Numbered from the stretch's first letter, positions 24,841-33,171 are shown. The stretch: 45,658 nt of DNA from Phenylobacterium sp. (GCF_031181185.1 NZ_JAPSKZ010000005.1:1-45658), one strand, 5' to 3'. Notes: a model not told the origin generated them from the letters alone. Translations and numbers: made by a program.

Positions 24841-25632
24841 ATGTCCGAACCCATGACTTATGCGCGCTACCTGGCGCTCGACGAGTTGCTCGCCTGCCAG
24901 AGGCCGCTCAGCGACCGTCACGACGAAACCCTGTTCATCGTCATCCACCAGGCCAAGGAGCTATGGCTCAAGGAGATCATCCACGAGGTCGGCCTGGCCA
25001 AGCGGCTGGTGGCCGCGGGCGACGTCGAACCGGCCTACAAGGCCCTGGCCCGGGTGTCGCGCATCCAGACCATCATGACCCTATCCTGGGACGTGCTGGC
25101 GACGATGACGCCCGCCGACTACCTGAGCTTCCGCGAGAGCCTGGGGACCAGCTCAGGCTTCCAGTCCCACCAGTTCCGCACCCTGGAATATCTGCTGGGA
25201 CTGAAGGACGAGAGCTTCCTGCGGTTCCACGCTGAACGCCCCGAGGCGCTGGCCCAGCTCAAGGCGGCCCTCGAACAGCCCAGCCTGTACGACGTGGCTA
25301 TCGCACAGCTGCCCAAGCATGGGCTGGCCGTCCCCGATGCGGTGCTGCACCGGGATTTCTCCGCGCCCTACGAGCCCTCGCCAGCCGTGGAGGCCGCGTG
25401 GCTCGAGGTGTATCGCGACACGAAGCGCTACTGGGAGCTCTACCAACTGGCCGAGAAGCTCGTGGATCTGGACGACGCCCTCGTCACCTGGCGGCACAAG
25501 CACGTGCTGACGGTCGAGCGGATCATCGGCGGCCGCCCGGGCACCGGCGGCACCGACGGGGTCGGCTACCTGGCCCGAACGCTGCAGCGGCGCTGCTTCC
25601 CCGAGCTTTGGAGCCTGAGGACCAAGCTGTGA
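24841..25632 (+). CDS. kynA: Tryptophan 2,3-dioxygenase
   Basis: 263 aa heme enzyme opening the indole ring of L-tryptophan to N-formylkynurenine, first step of the kynurenine route. Diagnostic segments: MTYARYLALDELLACQRPLS, DETLFIVIHQAKELWLKEIIHE, SLGTSSGFQSHQFRTLEYLLG (with substrate-contacting residues), TKRYWELYQLAEKLVDLDD, the heme-ligand region WRHKHVLTVERIIG, and the closing loop GTGGTDGVGYL. ATG at 24841 is chosen as it starts the homologous protein; upstream frame is spurious. Its stop overlaps the GTG start of the next gene (GTGA), so the pair is co-translated. No kynurenine formamidase gene is adjacent. Confidence 0.96.
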   Translation: MSEPMTYARYLALDELLACQRPLSDRHDETLFIVIHQAKELWLKEIIHEVGLAKRLVAAGDVEPAYKALARVSRIQTIMTLSWDVLATMTPADYLSFRESLGTSSGFQSHQFRTLEYLLGLKDESFLRFHAERPEALAQLKAALEQPSLYDVAIAQLPKHGLAVPDAVLHRDFSAPYEPSPAVEAAWLEVYRDTKRYWELYQLAEKLVDLDDALVTWRHKHVLTVERIIGGRPGTGGTDGVGYLARTLQRRCFPELWSLRTKL

Positions 25633-26789
25633 AAGCGCGGAAGGACCTCTTCTCCCGTGCGCTGGCCGCGGCGCCCTGCCGGCTGCACCTGGCGGCCCAC
25701 AGCCATCACCTGTGGCCGGACGTCACCTTCGACGCCCAGCTCGAGGCCTGGCAGGACGCCGCGGCCCTCGCCGACCGCAAGTGGGACAAGGCGCTGGGCG
25801 AGATCTATCCGGCAGCCCAGGCGCTGGTCGCGCGCGAGCTCGGCCTCCCCTCGCCCGAAACGGTGGTGTTCGCGCCGAACACCCACACGCTGCTGACGGT
25901 GCTGAGATCCGCCTTCGAGACGCGTCCGCTTCGGGTCATGTCGACCGACGGGGAGTTCCACTCGTTCCGGCGGCAGGCGCAGCGCTGGGCCGAAGCCGGC
26001 GAGATCGAGCTGACGCTGATCGACAGCGAGTCGCCGAATTTCGTCGAGCTCTTCCTCGCAAGCGCCCGGAGCGGCGACTTCGACCTGATCTTCGTGAGTC
26101 ACGTCTTCTTCAAGACGGGCCTGGTGTTCGACCGCGTGTGGGAGCTGGCCGAGCTCGCGAGGCCGCAGGGACCGTGGGTAGTCGTCGACGGCTATCACGG
26201 CTTCCGCGCCGTTCCGACCGACCTGTCCGAGGTCGCCGACCGGATGTTCTATATGGCCGGAGGCTACAAGTACGCCATGGCCGGCGAAGGCGCCGCCTTC
26301 CTGCACGCACCGCCGGGGTTCGGTCCGCGGCCGGCGCTGTCCGGCTGGTACGCCGAGTTCGGCGATCTGGAGGGGCCGCCGGGCGGGATCGGCTACACGC
26401 GCGACGCCGGCCGCTTCCTGGGCGCCACCTTCGACCCGTCAGGCCTCTACCGCTTCGTGGCGGCGGGCCAAATGCTGGAAGCCGAGGGGCTGAACACGGC
26501 GGCGGTCGCGGCGCACGCGACCGAACTGCAGACCCGACTGCTGGCGATGATCGCCGCAGGCGAGGCCGGGGCCCTTGCACAGGCCGTTCCGGTGAACCCG
26601 CCGGGAGACGGGCCGCAGGCCCGCTTCCTGGCGCTGCGGCATCCGAGGGCGCTGGCCTGGAAGCAGGCTCTTATGGAGCGGGACGTCATCGTCGATGTCC
26701 GCGACGACGTCCTGCGGATCGGGCTTTCGATCTACCACGATGCGGACGACCTCGCGGCGTTCTGCGAGGCCGCCGGCGCGCTGGACTAG
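25629..26789 (+). CDS. Class V aminotransferase-fold PLP enzyme, probable kynureninase
   Basis: 386 aa, GTG start overlapping the kynA stop. Fold-type I PLP features: VVVDGYHGF (Asp binds the pyridine nitrogen) and K214 in AGGYKYAMAGEGAAFLH, the Schiff-base lysine. N-terminal LHLAAHSHHLWPD and WDKALGEIYPAAQALVA and the C-terminal DVRDDVLRIGLSIYHDADDL match the kynureninase-like branch of class V aminotransferases. Operon partnership with tryptophan dioxygenase supports cleavage of kynurenine to anthranilate and alanine. The wording is divergent from textbook KynU, so I leave the symbol open. Its stop overlaps the convergent TraB-like gene by four bases. Confidence 0.82.
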   Translation: MKARKDLFSRALAAAPCRLHLAAHSHHLWPDVTFDAQLEAWQDAAALADRKWDKALGEIYPAAQALVARELGLPSPETVVFAPNTHTLLTVLRSAFETRPLRVMSTDGEFHSFRRQAQRWAEAGEIELTLIDSESPNFVELFLASARSGDFDLIFVSHVFFKTGLVFDRVWELAELARPQGPWVVVDGYHGFRAVPTDLSEVADRMFYMAGGYKYAMAGEGAAFLHAPPGFGPRPALSGWYAEFGDLEGPPGGIGYTRDAGRFLGATFDPSGLYRFVAAGQMLEAEGLNTAAVAAHATELQTRLLAMIAAGEAGALAQAVPVNPPGDGPQARFLALRHPRALAWKQALMERDVIVDVRDDVLRIGLSIYHDADDLAAFCEAAGALD

Positions 26790-27673
26790 CGGCGCTCGAC
26801 CTTGAGGCCGCGTTTGGCGAGCTCGGCCTGGACGCTGTCGGGGCCCACGAGGTGGCCGGCGCCCACGGCGACGAAGCTCACGCCCGAGCCGGCGAGCTTG
26901 GCTTTGAGCTGGTCGGCCCAGGCGCGGTTCCGCTCGATGACGGCTACTTGGTACAGGGCCGGGTAGTCGCGGCGGGTCTCCTCGACGAACGCGGCTTCGA
27001 GGGCGGCGAGGTCGCCGCTGCGCCACGCCTCCACCATGCGGTCGAGCTGGGCGGCGCCGTCCTCCACGTCGTCGAGGGTGGCCGACAGGAAAGCCTTCTG
27101 CGTCTCCTCCGGCATGTCCGCGAAAAAACGGATCTGCTGCTCCGCGGTCTCCAGCGCCGTGATCTGACGGCCGGCCTTCTTGGCCTCGGCGGTCAGCACC
27201 AGTTCGACGCCGGACTGCGGGTCGTAGCCGGCCTTCACGATGGGCGCCATCGTCAGCGTGAGCGCCGCCAGCCAGGGGCGCATGGGCTCCAGCGCTGCCG
27301 GCGGCAGGCCCACCGTCTGGGCTGCGGCGGCGAGTTTCCGCCGATCGTCGTCGTCGAGCTTCGCGGACAGGGACGCCCCGGGATCGACGCCATAGGCCTT
27401 CAGGAGAGGCGCGAGCGCCTGCGGATCGTCCATGCCGACCACCTCGAGCACCAGTTCCGAACTCTCGCCCAGCGCGCGGTCGATCTTGGCGGAGCGCCAC
27501 TGCGCGCCGGGCCGCAGCACATGGACCGTGCCGAACAGATAGATGGTGGAGTCCTCGTCGTTCAGGACCCACAGCGCCGGCTCGGCCGCGGCAGGTGCGG
27601 CCGCGGCGAGGGCGATCAGCGCGCAGGCTGCCGCCAGGGTCCGGCGGGCGAGCCGGAAGAGCTTGGAGATCAT
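26786..27673 (-). CDS. TraB/GumN family exported protein (copy 1)
   Basis: 295 aa. ATG at 27673 with AAGGA nine bases upstream. Signal peptide (LARRTLAAACALIALAAAAPAAAEP). TraB/GumN landmarks: ALWVLNDEDSTIYLFGTVHVL near the N-terminus (the GT-H motif), MRPWLAALTLTM, RQITALETAEQQIRFFADMP and the C-terminal FVAVGAGHLVGPDSVQAELAKRG (the GAGHL motif). The paired GT.H and GAGHL motifs are thought to form a metal site in this Tiki-like superfamily; substrates are unknown in bacteria. A paralogue with the same motif order lies at 28531-29415, and a three-gene XRE cassette sits between them. It follows the XRE gene by 34 bases, so it may be the cassette's last gene. Confidence 0.9.
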   Translation of the reverse strand: MISKLFRLARRTLAAACALIALAAAAPAAAEPALWVLNDEDSTIYLFGTVHVLRPGAQWRSAKIDRALGESSELVLEVVGMDDPQALAPLLKAYGVDPGASLSAKLDDDDRRKLAAAAQTVGLPPAALEPMRPWLAALTLTMAPIVKAGYDPQSGVELVLTAEAKKAGRQITALETAEQQIRFFADMPEETQKAFLSATLDDVEDGAAQLDRMVEAWRSGDLAALEAAFVEETRRDYPALYQVAVIERNRAWADQLKAKLAGSGVSFVAVGAGHLVGPDSVQAELAKRGLKVERR

Positions 27674-27707
27674 CTTGGAAGTCCTTCTAGGTCTCGGGCG
27701 CGCCGTT

Positions 27708-27905
27708 TCAGGCATCCTCGTCGTGGAAGATGTCCTCGATCGACAAGCCGAAGACGCGGGCGATCTTGAAAGCGAGCGGCAGGCTGGGATCGTACTTGCC
27801 GGTCTCGATGGCGTTGACGCTCTGGCGCGAGACCCCCAGCCGTTCGGCGAGGTCGCCCTGGCTCCAGTCGCGCTCGGCGCGGAGCACCTTGAGGCGGTTC
27901 TTCAC
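27708..27905 (-). CDS. Small XRE-family transcriptional regulator
   Basis: 65 aa, just one Cro/CI-type helix-turn-helix: MKNRLKVLRAERDWSQGDLAERLGVSRQSVNAIETGKYDPSLPLAFKIARVFG, with the classic Q-x-x-L-A...S-R-Q-x-V-N-x-I-E recognition helix, then a short acidic tail (IEDIFHDEDA). This compact class commonly travels with small membrane-protein genes and represses its own operon. Here its start overlaps the stop of a 41-aa membrane peptide gene, which in turn overlaps a 140-aa membrane protein gene (ATGA junctions both times), so the three are strictly coupled. Candidate operators are the palindromes at 28459-28499. Confidence 0.92.
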   Translation of the reverse strand: MKNRLKVLRAERDWSQGDLAERLGVSRQSVNAIETGKYDPSLPLAFKIARVFGLSIEDIFHDEDA

Positions 27906-28027
27906 GAGAGGAACCCCGCGATCAGCGTCTGCGGCGCGACGATCTGAGCGGCGGCGAAGCCTGCGCAGAACAGGCCGACGATCAAGGCGGCGACCACAAG
28001 GGCCAGGTTGGCGGCGAAGTCGCTCAT
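27902..28027 (-). CDS. 41-residue membrane peptide
   Basis: Short frame starting ATG at 28027, overlapping four bases of the stop of the 140-aa gene and ending inside the first codon of the XRE gene. Sequence begins MSDFAANLALVVAALIVG; one long hydrophobic segment (about 7-30) and a second weaker one to the end (APQTLIAGFLS). The double ATGA overlaps make it a convincing translated gene despite its size. Function unknown; possibly a subunit or partner of the neighbouring 140-aa membrane protein. Confidence 0.7.
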   Translation of the reverse strand: MSDFAANLALVVAALIVGLFCAGFAAAQIVAPQTLIAGFLS

Positions 28028-28446
28028 CGCTTGCTCCACCACCAGAAGGCCCAGGCGAGGAGGAAGCCGGCGAACTGGGCGATCACCACGCCGAAGGCTC
28101 CGGCGTGGACGAGCTCGGCCGGCGTCGCGTTCGGCGGCAGAAGACCCAGGAAAGTCGGGTCGCGAACGGCGACGTACATCGAGGCGGCGAAGCCCACCCC
28201 CAGCCCGGCGCTGCCGCCCCAGAACCAGGCGGTCTTCTGGGCGTCGCGGGCCGCCTCGTCGATCCGGCGCCAGTAGAGCCACGTCAGCCACAGCGCCGGG
28301 ATCAGCGACGCGAGCAGGATGAGCCCCCGATACTCGCGGAGCGCTTCAACGTCCTCGGCGCGCCCGATCAGGAGGCCCGCGATGGCGGCCAGCGCCCCGA
28401 CGCCCGCGAGGATCAGTACCGGGCTGCGCGTGCGAGGTTTCCACAT
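28024..28446 (-). CDS. Four-helix membrane protein of XRE cassette
   Basis: 140 aa from ATG 28446, which has AAAGGAG about eight bases upstream; a TTG two codons earlier is less likely. Four hydrophobic helices: about 10-27 (PVLILAGVGALAAIAGLLIG), 41-57, 77-95 (WFWGGSAGLGVGFAASMYVAV) and 117-136 (VIAQFAGFLLAWAFWWW). A conserved-looking cytoplasmic loop RRIDEAARDAQKTAWFWG lies between helices 2 and 3. Such proteins accompany small XRE regulators in many Proteobacteria; their role is unknown. First gene of a three-gene overlapping cassette, perhaps continuing into the TraB-like gene. Confidence 0.8.
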   Translation of the reverse strand: MWKPRTRSPVLILAGVGALAAIAGLLIGRAEDVEALREYRGLILLASLIPALWLTWLYWRRIDEAARDAQKTAWFWGGSAGLGVGFAASMYVAVRDPTFLGLLPPNATPAELVHAGAFGVVIAQFAGFLLAWAFWWWSKR

Positions 28447-28458
28447 TGGCAAGCTCCT

Positions 28459-28499
28459 TTGTCTCTATGACAAGGAAACATGACAGCCCAGAGCTGTCA
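28459..28499 (-). promoter_or_regulatory. Two palindromes in promoter of the XRE cassette
   Basis: A perfect 19-bp palindrome TGACAGC-CCAGA-GCTGTCA (28481-28499) and a 15-bp palindrome TTGTC-TCTAT-GACAA (28459-28473), both with five-base centres. On the minus strand the first overlaps a TTGACA hexamer (28500-28495) that could be the -35 box; the second lies next to the ribosome site of the first gene. This is the layout expected of operators for an autoregulating XRE dimer. Confidence 0.6.
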
Positions 28500-28530
28500 A
28501 GCATCCTGGACAGAATGTCGTGTGTGCTTG

Positions 28531-29415
28531 CTACTGGACGCGTGTGACGGTGAAGCCGCGCGCCGCCATCAGCGCCGGAAGGCCGTCGTCGCCGACGAGG
28601 TGAAGGGCGCCCACGTTCACGAGGTCGACGCCGGCGCCGTCCATCGCCTCGGCCAGCGCTTGAGCCCAGGCGACGTTCCGACGTTTCAGCAACGCCTCGT
28701 AGAAGGCCGGATTGGTCAGCTTCATCTCGCCGACCAAACCGGGCCCCAGGCGAGCGAGGTCGCCGGCGAGCCAGGCGGATTCCAGGTCCGGCTTCTGAAG
28801 CAGGCTGGGGAGCGGCAGCCGCGGCTGGCCGCGCTCGCGGATCACGTTCGTCAGGTACTTGACCTCGGCCGGCTCGGGCAGGCTCGCGAACATGCGCGCC
28901 TGATCCTCGAGCGTCTCGAAGGCGCGCAGGCGCTTGCCGCCCGCACGGGTCGCTCGGGTCATCGAAAGGTCGGCGCCTGCGTCCAGGGTGGCGCCTCGAC
29001 TGGCTACGGGCTGCATCGAAAGCATCATCGCCGCGGCCCAAGGCCGGAGGTGGTCGATCCGGGCGAGGTCGGCATGCCTGGACAGCGCCTGCAGGTCGGC
29101 CGGAGCGAGCTTCTGAGACAGCCGCCGCTCGGGATCGACGCCGTAGCGCTGGAGGATGGACATGATCCGCGCGGGGTCGGCGCCGCCCATGTCGGCCTCG
29201 AACCAGACGGTCTCGGCCCGGGCGTAGGCGGCGTCGTAGGCCGGCGTCCGCCACTTGGCCGCCGGACTCAAGGCATGCAGCGTGCCGAACAGATAGATTT
29301 CGGAATCAGCGTCGGCGACCTTCCAGAGCGCGGGAGCGGCCCCCGCCGCTCCCGCCGCTCCTACCCCCAGGAAGAACGCAGCCGCGAACCCCGCGGCGCG
29401 ACGCACCCAGCCCAA
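28531..29415 (-). CDS. TraB/GumN family exported protein (copy 2)
   Basis: 294 aa. Signal peptide MGWVRRAAGFAAAFFLGVGAAGAAGAAP. Same motif order as copy 1: ALWKVADADSEIYLFGTLHAL, DHLRPWAAAMMLSMQ, GKRLRAFETLEDQARMFASLP and C-terminal DLVNVGALHLVGDDGLPALMAARG. Here the C-terminal GAGHL motif reads GALHL, keeping the His. The two copies are clearly paralogues, sharing the motif order but diverged, and flank the XRE cassette, suggesting an old tandem duplication into which the cassette was placed. Function unknown; related TraB/Tiki-type domains are metal-dependent hydrolases. Confidence 0.9.
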   Translation of the reverse strand: MGWVRRAAGFAAAFFLGVGAAGAAGAAPALWKVADADSEIYLFGTLHALSPAAKWRTPAYDAAYARAETVWFEADMGGADPARIMSILQRYGVDPERRLSQKLAPADLQALSRHADLARIDHLRPWAAAMMLSMQPVASRGATLDAGADLSMTRATRAGGKRLRAFETLEDQARMFASLPEPAEVKYLTNVIRERGQPRLPLPSLLQKPDLESAWLAGDLARLGPGLVGEMKLTNPAFYEALLKRRNVAWAQALAEAMDGAGVDLVNVGALHLVGDDGLPALMAARGFTVTRVQ

Positions 29416-29455
29416 GATCCCCCCGATCTAGGCGCCGGCGGAACTCTCCGGCCGC

Positions 29456-30475
29456 CTACTCGCCCCAAACCTTGAAGTGCTTGGATAGCTTTAGACCCTG
29501 GCGCTGGTAATGCGACCCGAGGTCGCCGTAGAGCCGGGTGGGACGGTCCGTCAGCGGCTCGTAGACGAGGCGGGCCACGGTCTGGCCGTCCTCCAGGATG
29601 AATGGCGTCTCGTGGCTGCGCACCTCGAGCACGCCTTTCGAGCCCTTGCCATGCGCCTCGTCGGTGCCGAAGCCGGGATCGAAGAAGCCGGCGTAGTGAA
29701 CGCGGAACTCGCCGACCGACGGATCGATGGGCGTCATCTCGGCGGCCTCGAGGACGGGGATCTCCACCGCCTCCTTGGACGCCAGAATGTAGAACTCGCC
29801 CGGATCGAGCAGAAGCTGACCATTGCGCGGGATCAGAGGCTCCCAGTAGTCGCGCGGGTCATGCCCGTCCTCGTGGTCGAGATCGACGACGCCGGCATGA
29901 CGACGGCCGCGGAAGCCAGCGATCTCGCCGGTGAGGTCCACGCCCACGCTCTCGATCCGCAGGCGCTCGGGGACGCCCCGCTTCAGGCGCAGCTGGTTCA
30001 ACCGCGTACCCGAGCGAACCAGCACGGAGAAGGTCTGCGGCGCGATCTCGATGTAGGTGGGACCGGCGTAGCCCTCGGACACGTCATCGAAGGCGCCGCC
30101 GGCATCGGTGAGCAGGCGGACGAAGACGTCGACCCGGCCCGTCGAGCTCTTGGGATTCGCGCGGGCCGACACGCCCGGCGGCAGGGTCAGCCGCTCCTGC
30201 AGCTCGGCGATGTAGACGCAGCCTCGCTCGAGCACCGCCCCCTTGGTGAGGTCCAGCTCGTGCATGGCCACCTCGCGGATGCGCTCGCGCACCGTGCTGC
30301 GGCCGGGCAGGAACGAGGCCCGCACGCGCCAGGCGCGGCCGCCAAGCCGCAGGTCCAGGCTGGCCGGCTGGACCTGGTCGGCGTCGAAGGGGGTCTCGGA
30401 GGCGATCGCGCCGTTGGCGATCAGGCTCTCGATGGATTGGCAGGGCAGGATGCCCGGGCGGTTCGTTTCGCTCAT
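29456..30475 (-). CDS. dcd: 2'-deoxycytidine 5'-triphosphate deaminase (double-length alphaproteobacterial form)
   Basis: 339 aa enzyme deaminating dCTP to dUTP for thymidylate synthesis. It has the dUTPase-superfamily jelly-roll motifs twice: QPASLDLRLGGRAWRVRASFLPG and RANPKSSTGRVDVFVRLLTD in the N-half, and GQLLLDPGEFYILASKEAVEIP with GFFDPGFG in the C-half. Ordinary Dcd is about 190 aa; this fused or duplicated form is typical of alphaproteobacteria. ATG 30475 is used; the longer frame upstream to 31492 is antisense to metZ. It is divergent from metZ, 132 bases away. Confidence 0.93.
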   Translation of the reverse strand: MSETNRPGILPCQSIESLIANGAIASETPFDADQVQPASLDLRLGGRAWRVRASFLPGRSTVRERIREVAMHELDLTKGAVLERGCVYIAELQERLTLPPGVSARANPKSSTGRVDVFVRLLTDAGGAFDDVSEGYAGPTYIEIAPQTFSVLVRSGTRLNQLRLKRGVPERLRIESVGVDLTGEIAGFRGRRHAGVVDLDHEDGHDPRDYWEPLIPRNGQLLLDPGEFYILASKEAVEIPVLEAAEMTPIDPSVGEFRVHYAGFFDPGFGTDEAHGKGSKGVLEVRSHETPFILEDGQTVARLVYEPLTDRPTRLYGDLGSHYQRQGLKLSKHFKVWGE

Positions 30476-30607
30476 GGGCGGCGAAGACTTAGCCGAGAAC
30501 GGCGCCGTGGCAAGCGCGATGGCGCCGCTCCGCGCCAACCGGCCCTTGACCCCGCCGGCGGGACGGCGTTCCTCACCGCAGCTTTTCTGTAAGTGATGGA
30601 GGCCGCC

Positions 30608-31792
30608 ATGGCGGAAGACCCGCGGGATTGGGAGATCGAAACCCAAGCAGTGCGCGGCGGCCTGATGCGCACCGAGCACGGCGAGATCTCGGAAGCGCTG
30701 TTCCTCACGCAGAGCTTTTCTTACGACAGCGCCGGCAGCGCGGACGCCCGGTTCGCCGGCGAGGCGCCGGGCTTCATCTACCAGCGCTTCGGCAACCCCA
30801 CGACTGAGATGTTCGAGCAGCGGCTGGCGCTGATCGAAGGCGCCGAGGCCTGCAAGGCGACCGCATCGGGCATGGCCGCCGTGCAGCTGGCGCTGATGGG
30901 CCTGGTCAGGGCCGGCGACCACATCGTGGCTGGCCGCGCCCTCTTCGGCTCGTGCCGCTGGATCCTGTCGGAATGGATGCCGAGGTTCGGGGTCGAGACG
31001 ACCTATGTCGACGCTACGGACATCGGGGCCTGGAAGAACGCGGTCCGGCCGAACACGAAGGCCTTCCTGGTGGAAAGCCCGGCGAACCCGCTGCTGGAGG
31101 TGACCGACATCGCCGCCGTCGCACAGGTGGCGCGAGACGCCGGCGCCAAGCTGGTGGTGGACAACGTCTTCGCCACGCCGGTCTTCCAGAAGCCGCTGAC
31201 GCTGGGCGCCGACGTGGTGGTCTACTCGGCCACCAAGCACATCGACGGCCAGGGCCGGGTGCTGGGCGGCGCGATCCTCGGAAAGACGGACCTGCTGACT
31301 GAGGCCTACAAGGATATGCACCGGCACACGGGGCCGGCGCTGTCGCCGTTCAACGCCTGGGTGCTGCTGAAGGGTCTGGAGACCCTGGACCTGCGCGTCC
31401 GGCGCCAGACCGAGAACGCCGGCAAGGTGGCTGAGGCGATCGCCGCCCACGCCAAGGCTCGGCAGGTGGTCTACTGCGGCCGGCCCGACCACCCGCAGGC
31501 GGCGGTGATCGCCCGGCAGATGAGCGGCGGCGGCAACGTCATCGCCTTCGACCTCGGCAGCCGCGACGCCGCCTGGCGCTTCCTGGACGCGCTACAGATC
31601 GTCGACATCTCGAACAACCTGGGCGACGCCAAGTCCATGGCCACGCACCCGTCCACGACCACCCATCGTTCGATGCCCGAGGCCGAACGCGAGGCCATCG
31701 GCCTTACGCAGGGCTGGGTGCGGATGAGCGTCGGCCTGGAAGGCGCCGGCGACCTAGTGCGCGACGTGAGCCGCGCGCTGGATGCGGCCTAG
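30608..31792 (+). CDS. metZ: O-succinylhomoserine sulfhydrylase
   Basis: 394 aa PLP enzyme of the Cys/Met metabolism family, joining O-succinylhomoserine with sulfide to give homocysteine for methionine synthesis. Schiff-base K210 in YSATKHIDGQGR, PLP-phosphate loop ATASGMAAVQLALMG, VESPANPLLEVTDI, and the family end GWVRMSVGLEGAGDLVRD. The DWEIETQAVRGGLMRTEHGEISEALFLTQSF start is typical of MetZ. ATG at 30608 is supported by GGAGG five bases before it, rather than the GTG at 30593. The 132-base leader shows no recognisable SAM riboswitch. Stop overlaps that of the convergent P450 gene. Confidence 0.94.
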   Translation: MAEDPRDWEIETQAVRGGLMRTEHGEISEALFLTQSFSYDSAGSADARFAGEAPGFIYQRFGNPTTEMFEQRLALIEGAEACKATASGMAAVQLALMGLVRAGDHIVAGRALFGSCRWILSEWMPRFGVETTYVDATDIGAWKNAVRPNTKAFLVESPANPLLEVTDIAAVAQVARDAGAKLVVDNVFATPVFQKPLTLGADVVVYSATKHIDGQGRVLGGAILGKTDLLTEAYKDMHRHTGPALSPFNAWVLLKGLETLDLRVRRQTENAGKVAEAIAAHAKARQVVYCGRPDHPQAAVIARQMSGGGNVIAFDLGSRDAAWRFLDALQIVDISNNLGDAKSMATHPSTTTHRSMPEAEREAIGLTQGWVRMSVGLEGAGDLVRDVSRALDAA

Positions 31793-33171
31793 GCGGCCCG
31801 CCGGCCGACACGTTCGCGGGGCTCGATCAGCATCGGCAGTCCGCCCTTCGGCCGCAGGGTGACCGAGGCGGGCGGCGCGACCACATGCTCAGGATCGAGC
31901 CGGAAGCGGTAGCGCGCCAGCCATTCCGCGAGGATCAGCAGGCCCTCGTTCAGGGCGAACGTCGCCCCGATGCAGACGCGCGGCCCTGCGCCGAACGGCA
32001 GGTACTGGAAGCGGTGGCGCCGCGCCTTCGCGTCGGCCGAGAAATTCTCCGGGTCGAACCGGTCGGGGTTCGCCCAGAGCTGGCGGTGACGATGCACCTG
32101 CCAAGGCCAGACCGAGACCATGTCGCCCTTGCGGATGCGGTGGCCGCAGAGCTCGTCGTCGGCGAGGGCCACGCGGTCGATCCGGGGCACCGACGGATAG
32201 AGACGCATGGCCTCCTCCAGAACCTGTCGCAGGTAGGGCAAGCGCGCGACCGTCTCCGCTGGCGAGACGCCGGCGGCCAGCGCAGCCTGCGCCTCGTGGG
32301 CCGCGCGCTCCTGCACGTTGGGCTCGCCGCCCAGGCAGTACAGGCTCCAAGTCACCGCGTTCGAGGTCGTCTCGTGGCCGGCGACGAAGAACAGCAGGGC
32401 GTTGTCGAGGATCAGCGCGGCCGCCCGGTCCGGCGGATGCTGGGCCGAGAAGGCCTCGATGAGCCGGCCCATGAAGTCCTGCGGCGGCGCAGGATCGCCT
32501 TGCCGGCGGCGGATGAAGTCCTTGAGCTCGCGGCGCAGGTGGCGCTGGCTGACGCGACCGCGGCGCGCCACCTTTGACTGGTCCAGCCACGGCATGCCGA
32601 AGATCACGCCCAGCCGGTATTCGCCCAGGGCGGTAAGGACGGCGAGGATGTGCTCGCCGGCCTCGTCGGAGCCGAGCGCCGCATCACCCGAGAACAGCGC
32701 CCGCGAGATGACCTCGAAGGTGGCGCGGGTCGCCTCGTCCGAGACGTCGATGCGGTCCGCGTTCGCCCAACGGTCGGCGGCCTTCCGGGCCACTTGGGCG
32801 AAGATTGGCGCGAACTGGGCCACCGCATGCGGCGTGAAGATCGGCGCCATCAGCCGGCGCTGGTCCTTCCAGTCGGCGCCATGGGCGGTGAACAGGCTCT
32901 CGCGCAGCACCGGCGACAGCATCCGCAGCACCAGGGGCGGTTTCGGGTAGTTGTCGACGTTGTCGAGGAAGATCCGGCCGATCGCGTCGGGATCGGCGAC
33001 CACGTGGTACGGCAGGGTGACGATGCGCCGGTACCTGTAGAGGTCGTCGAAGGCCGGATCGTCCCAGCCCAGCAGCATGTTGGTCGCGTACTCGCCGGTG
33101 AACATGCGCCAGATCGGCAACGGCGTGGCCCGGCGCGGCGGCTGGGCGGGTTCGAAGGACGTGGCGGGCAT
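31789..33171 (-). CDS. Cytochrome P450
   Basis: 460 aa soluble monooxygenase. I-helix oxygen-activation motif FVAGHETTSNAV (AGxET), K-helix EEAMRLYP (ExxR as EAMR), and heme-binding loop FGAGPRVCIGATFA with Cys400 as the iron ligand. Upstream DWKDQRRLMAPIFTPHAV is the usual C-helix region. Length and wording suggest a bacterial class related to the CYP4/CYP102-like group rather than short CYP101-type proteins, but the subfamily cannot be fixed by eye. No ferredoxin or reductase gene is nearby, so redox partners must come from elsewhere. The substrate is unknown; fatty acid or hydrocarbon hydroxylation is a reasonable guess only. Confidence 0.94.
   Translation of the reverse strand: MPATSFEPAQPPRRATPLPIWRMFTGEYATNMLLGWDDPAFDDLYRYRRIVTLPYHVVADPDAIGRIFLDNVDNYPKPPLVLRMLSPVLRESLFTAHGADWKDQRRLMAPIFTPHAVAQFAPIFAQVARKAADRWANADRIDVSDEATRATFEVISRALFSGDAALGSDEAGEHILAVLTALGEYRLGVIFGMPWLDQSKVARRGRVSQRHLRRELKDFIRRRQGDPAPPQDFMGRLIEAFSAQHPPDRAAALILDNALLFFVAGHETTSNAVTWSLYCLGGEPNVQERAAHEAQAALAAGVSPAETVARLPYLRQVLEEAMRLYPSVPRIDRVALADDELCGHRIRKGDMVSVWPWQVHRHRQLWANPDRFDPENFSADAKARRHRFQYLPFGAGPRVCIGATFALNEGLLILAEWLARYRFRLDPEHVVAPPASVTLRPKGGLPMLIEPRERVGRRAA

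Noticed and set aside
30476..30607. SAM riboswitch before metZ, as in some alphaproteobacteria.
   Set aside because: I could not find the conserved SAM-II core elements or pairing in the 132-base leader.
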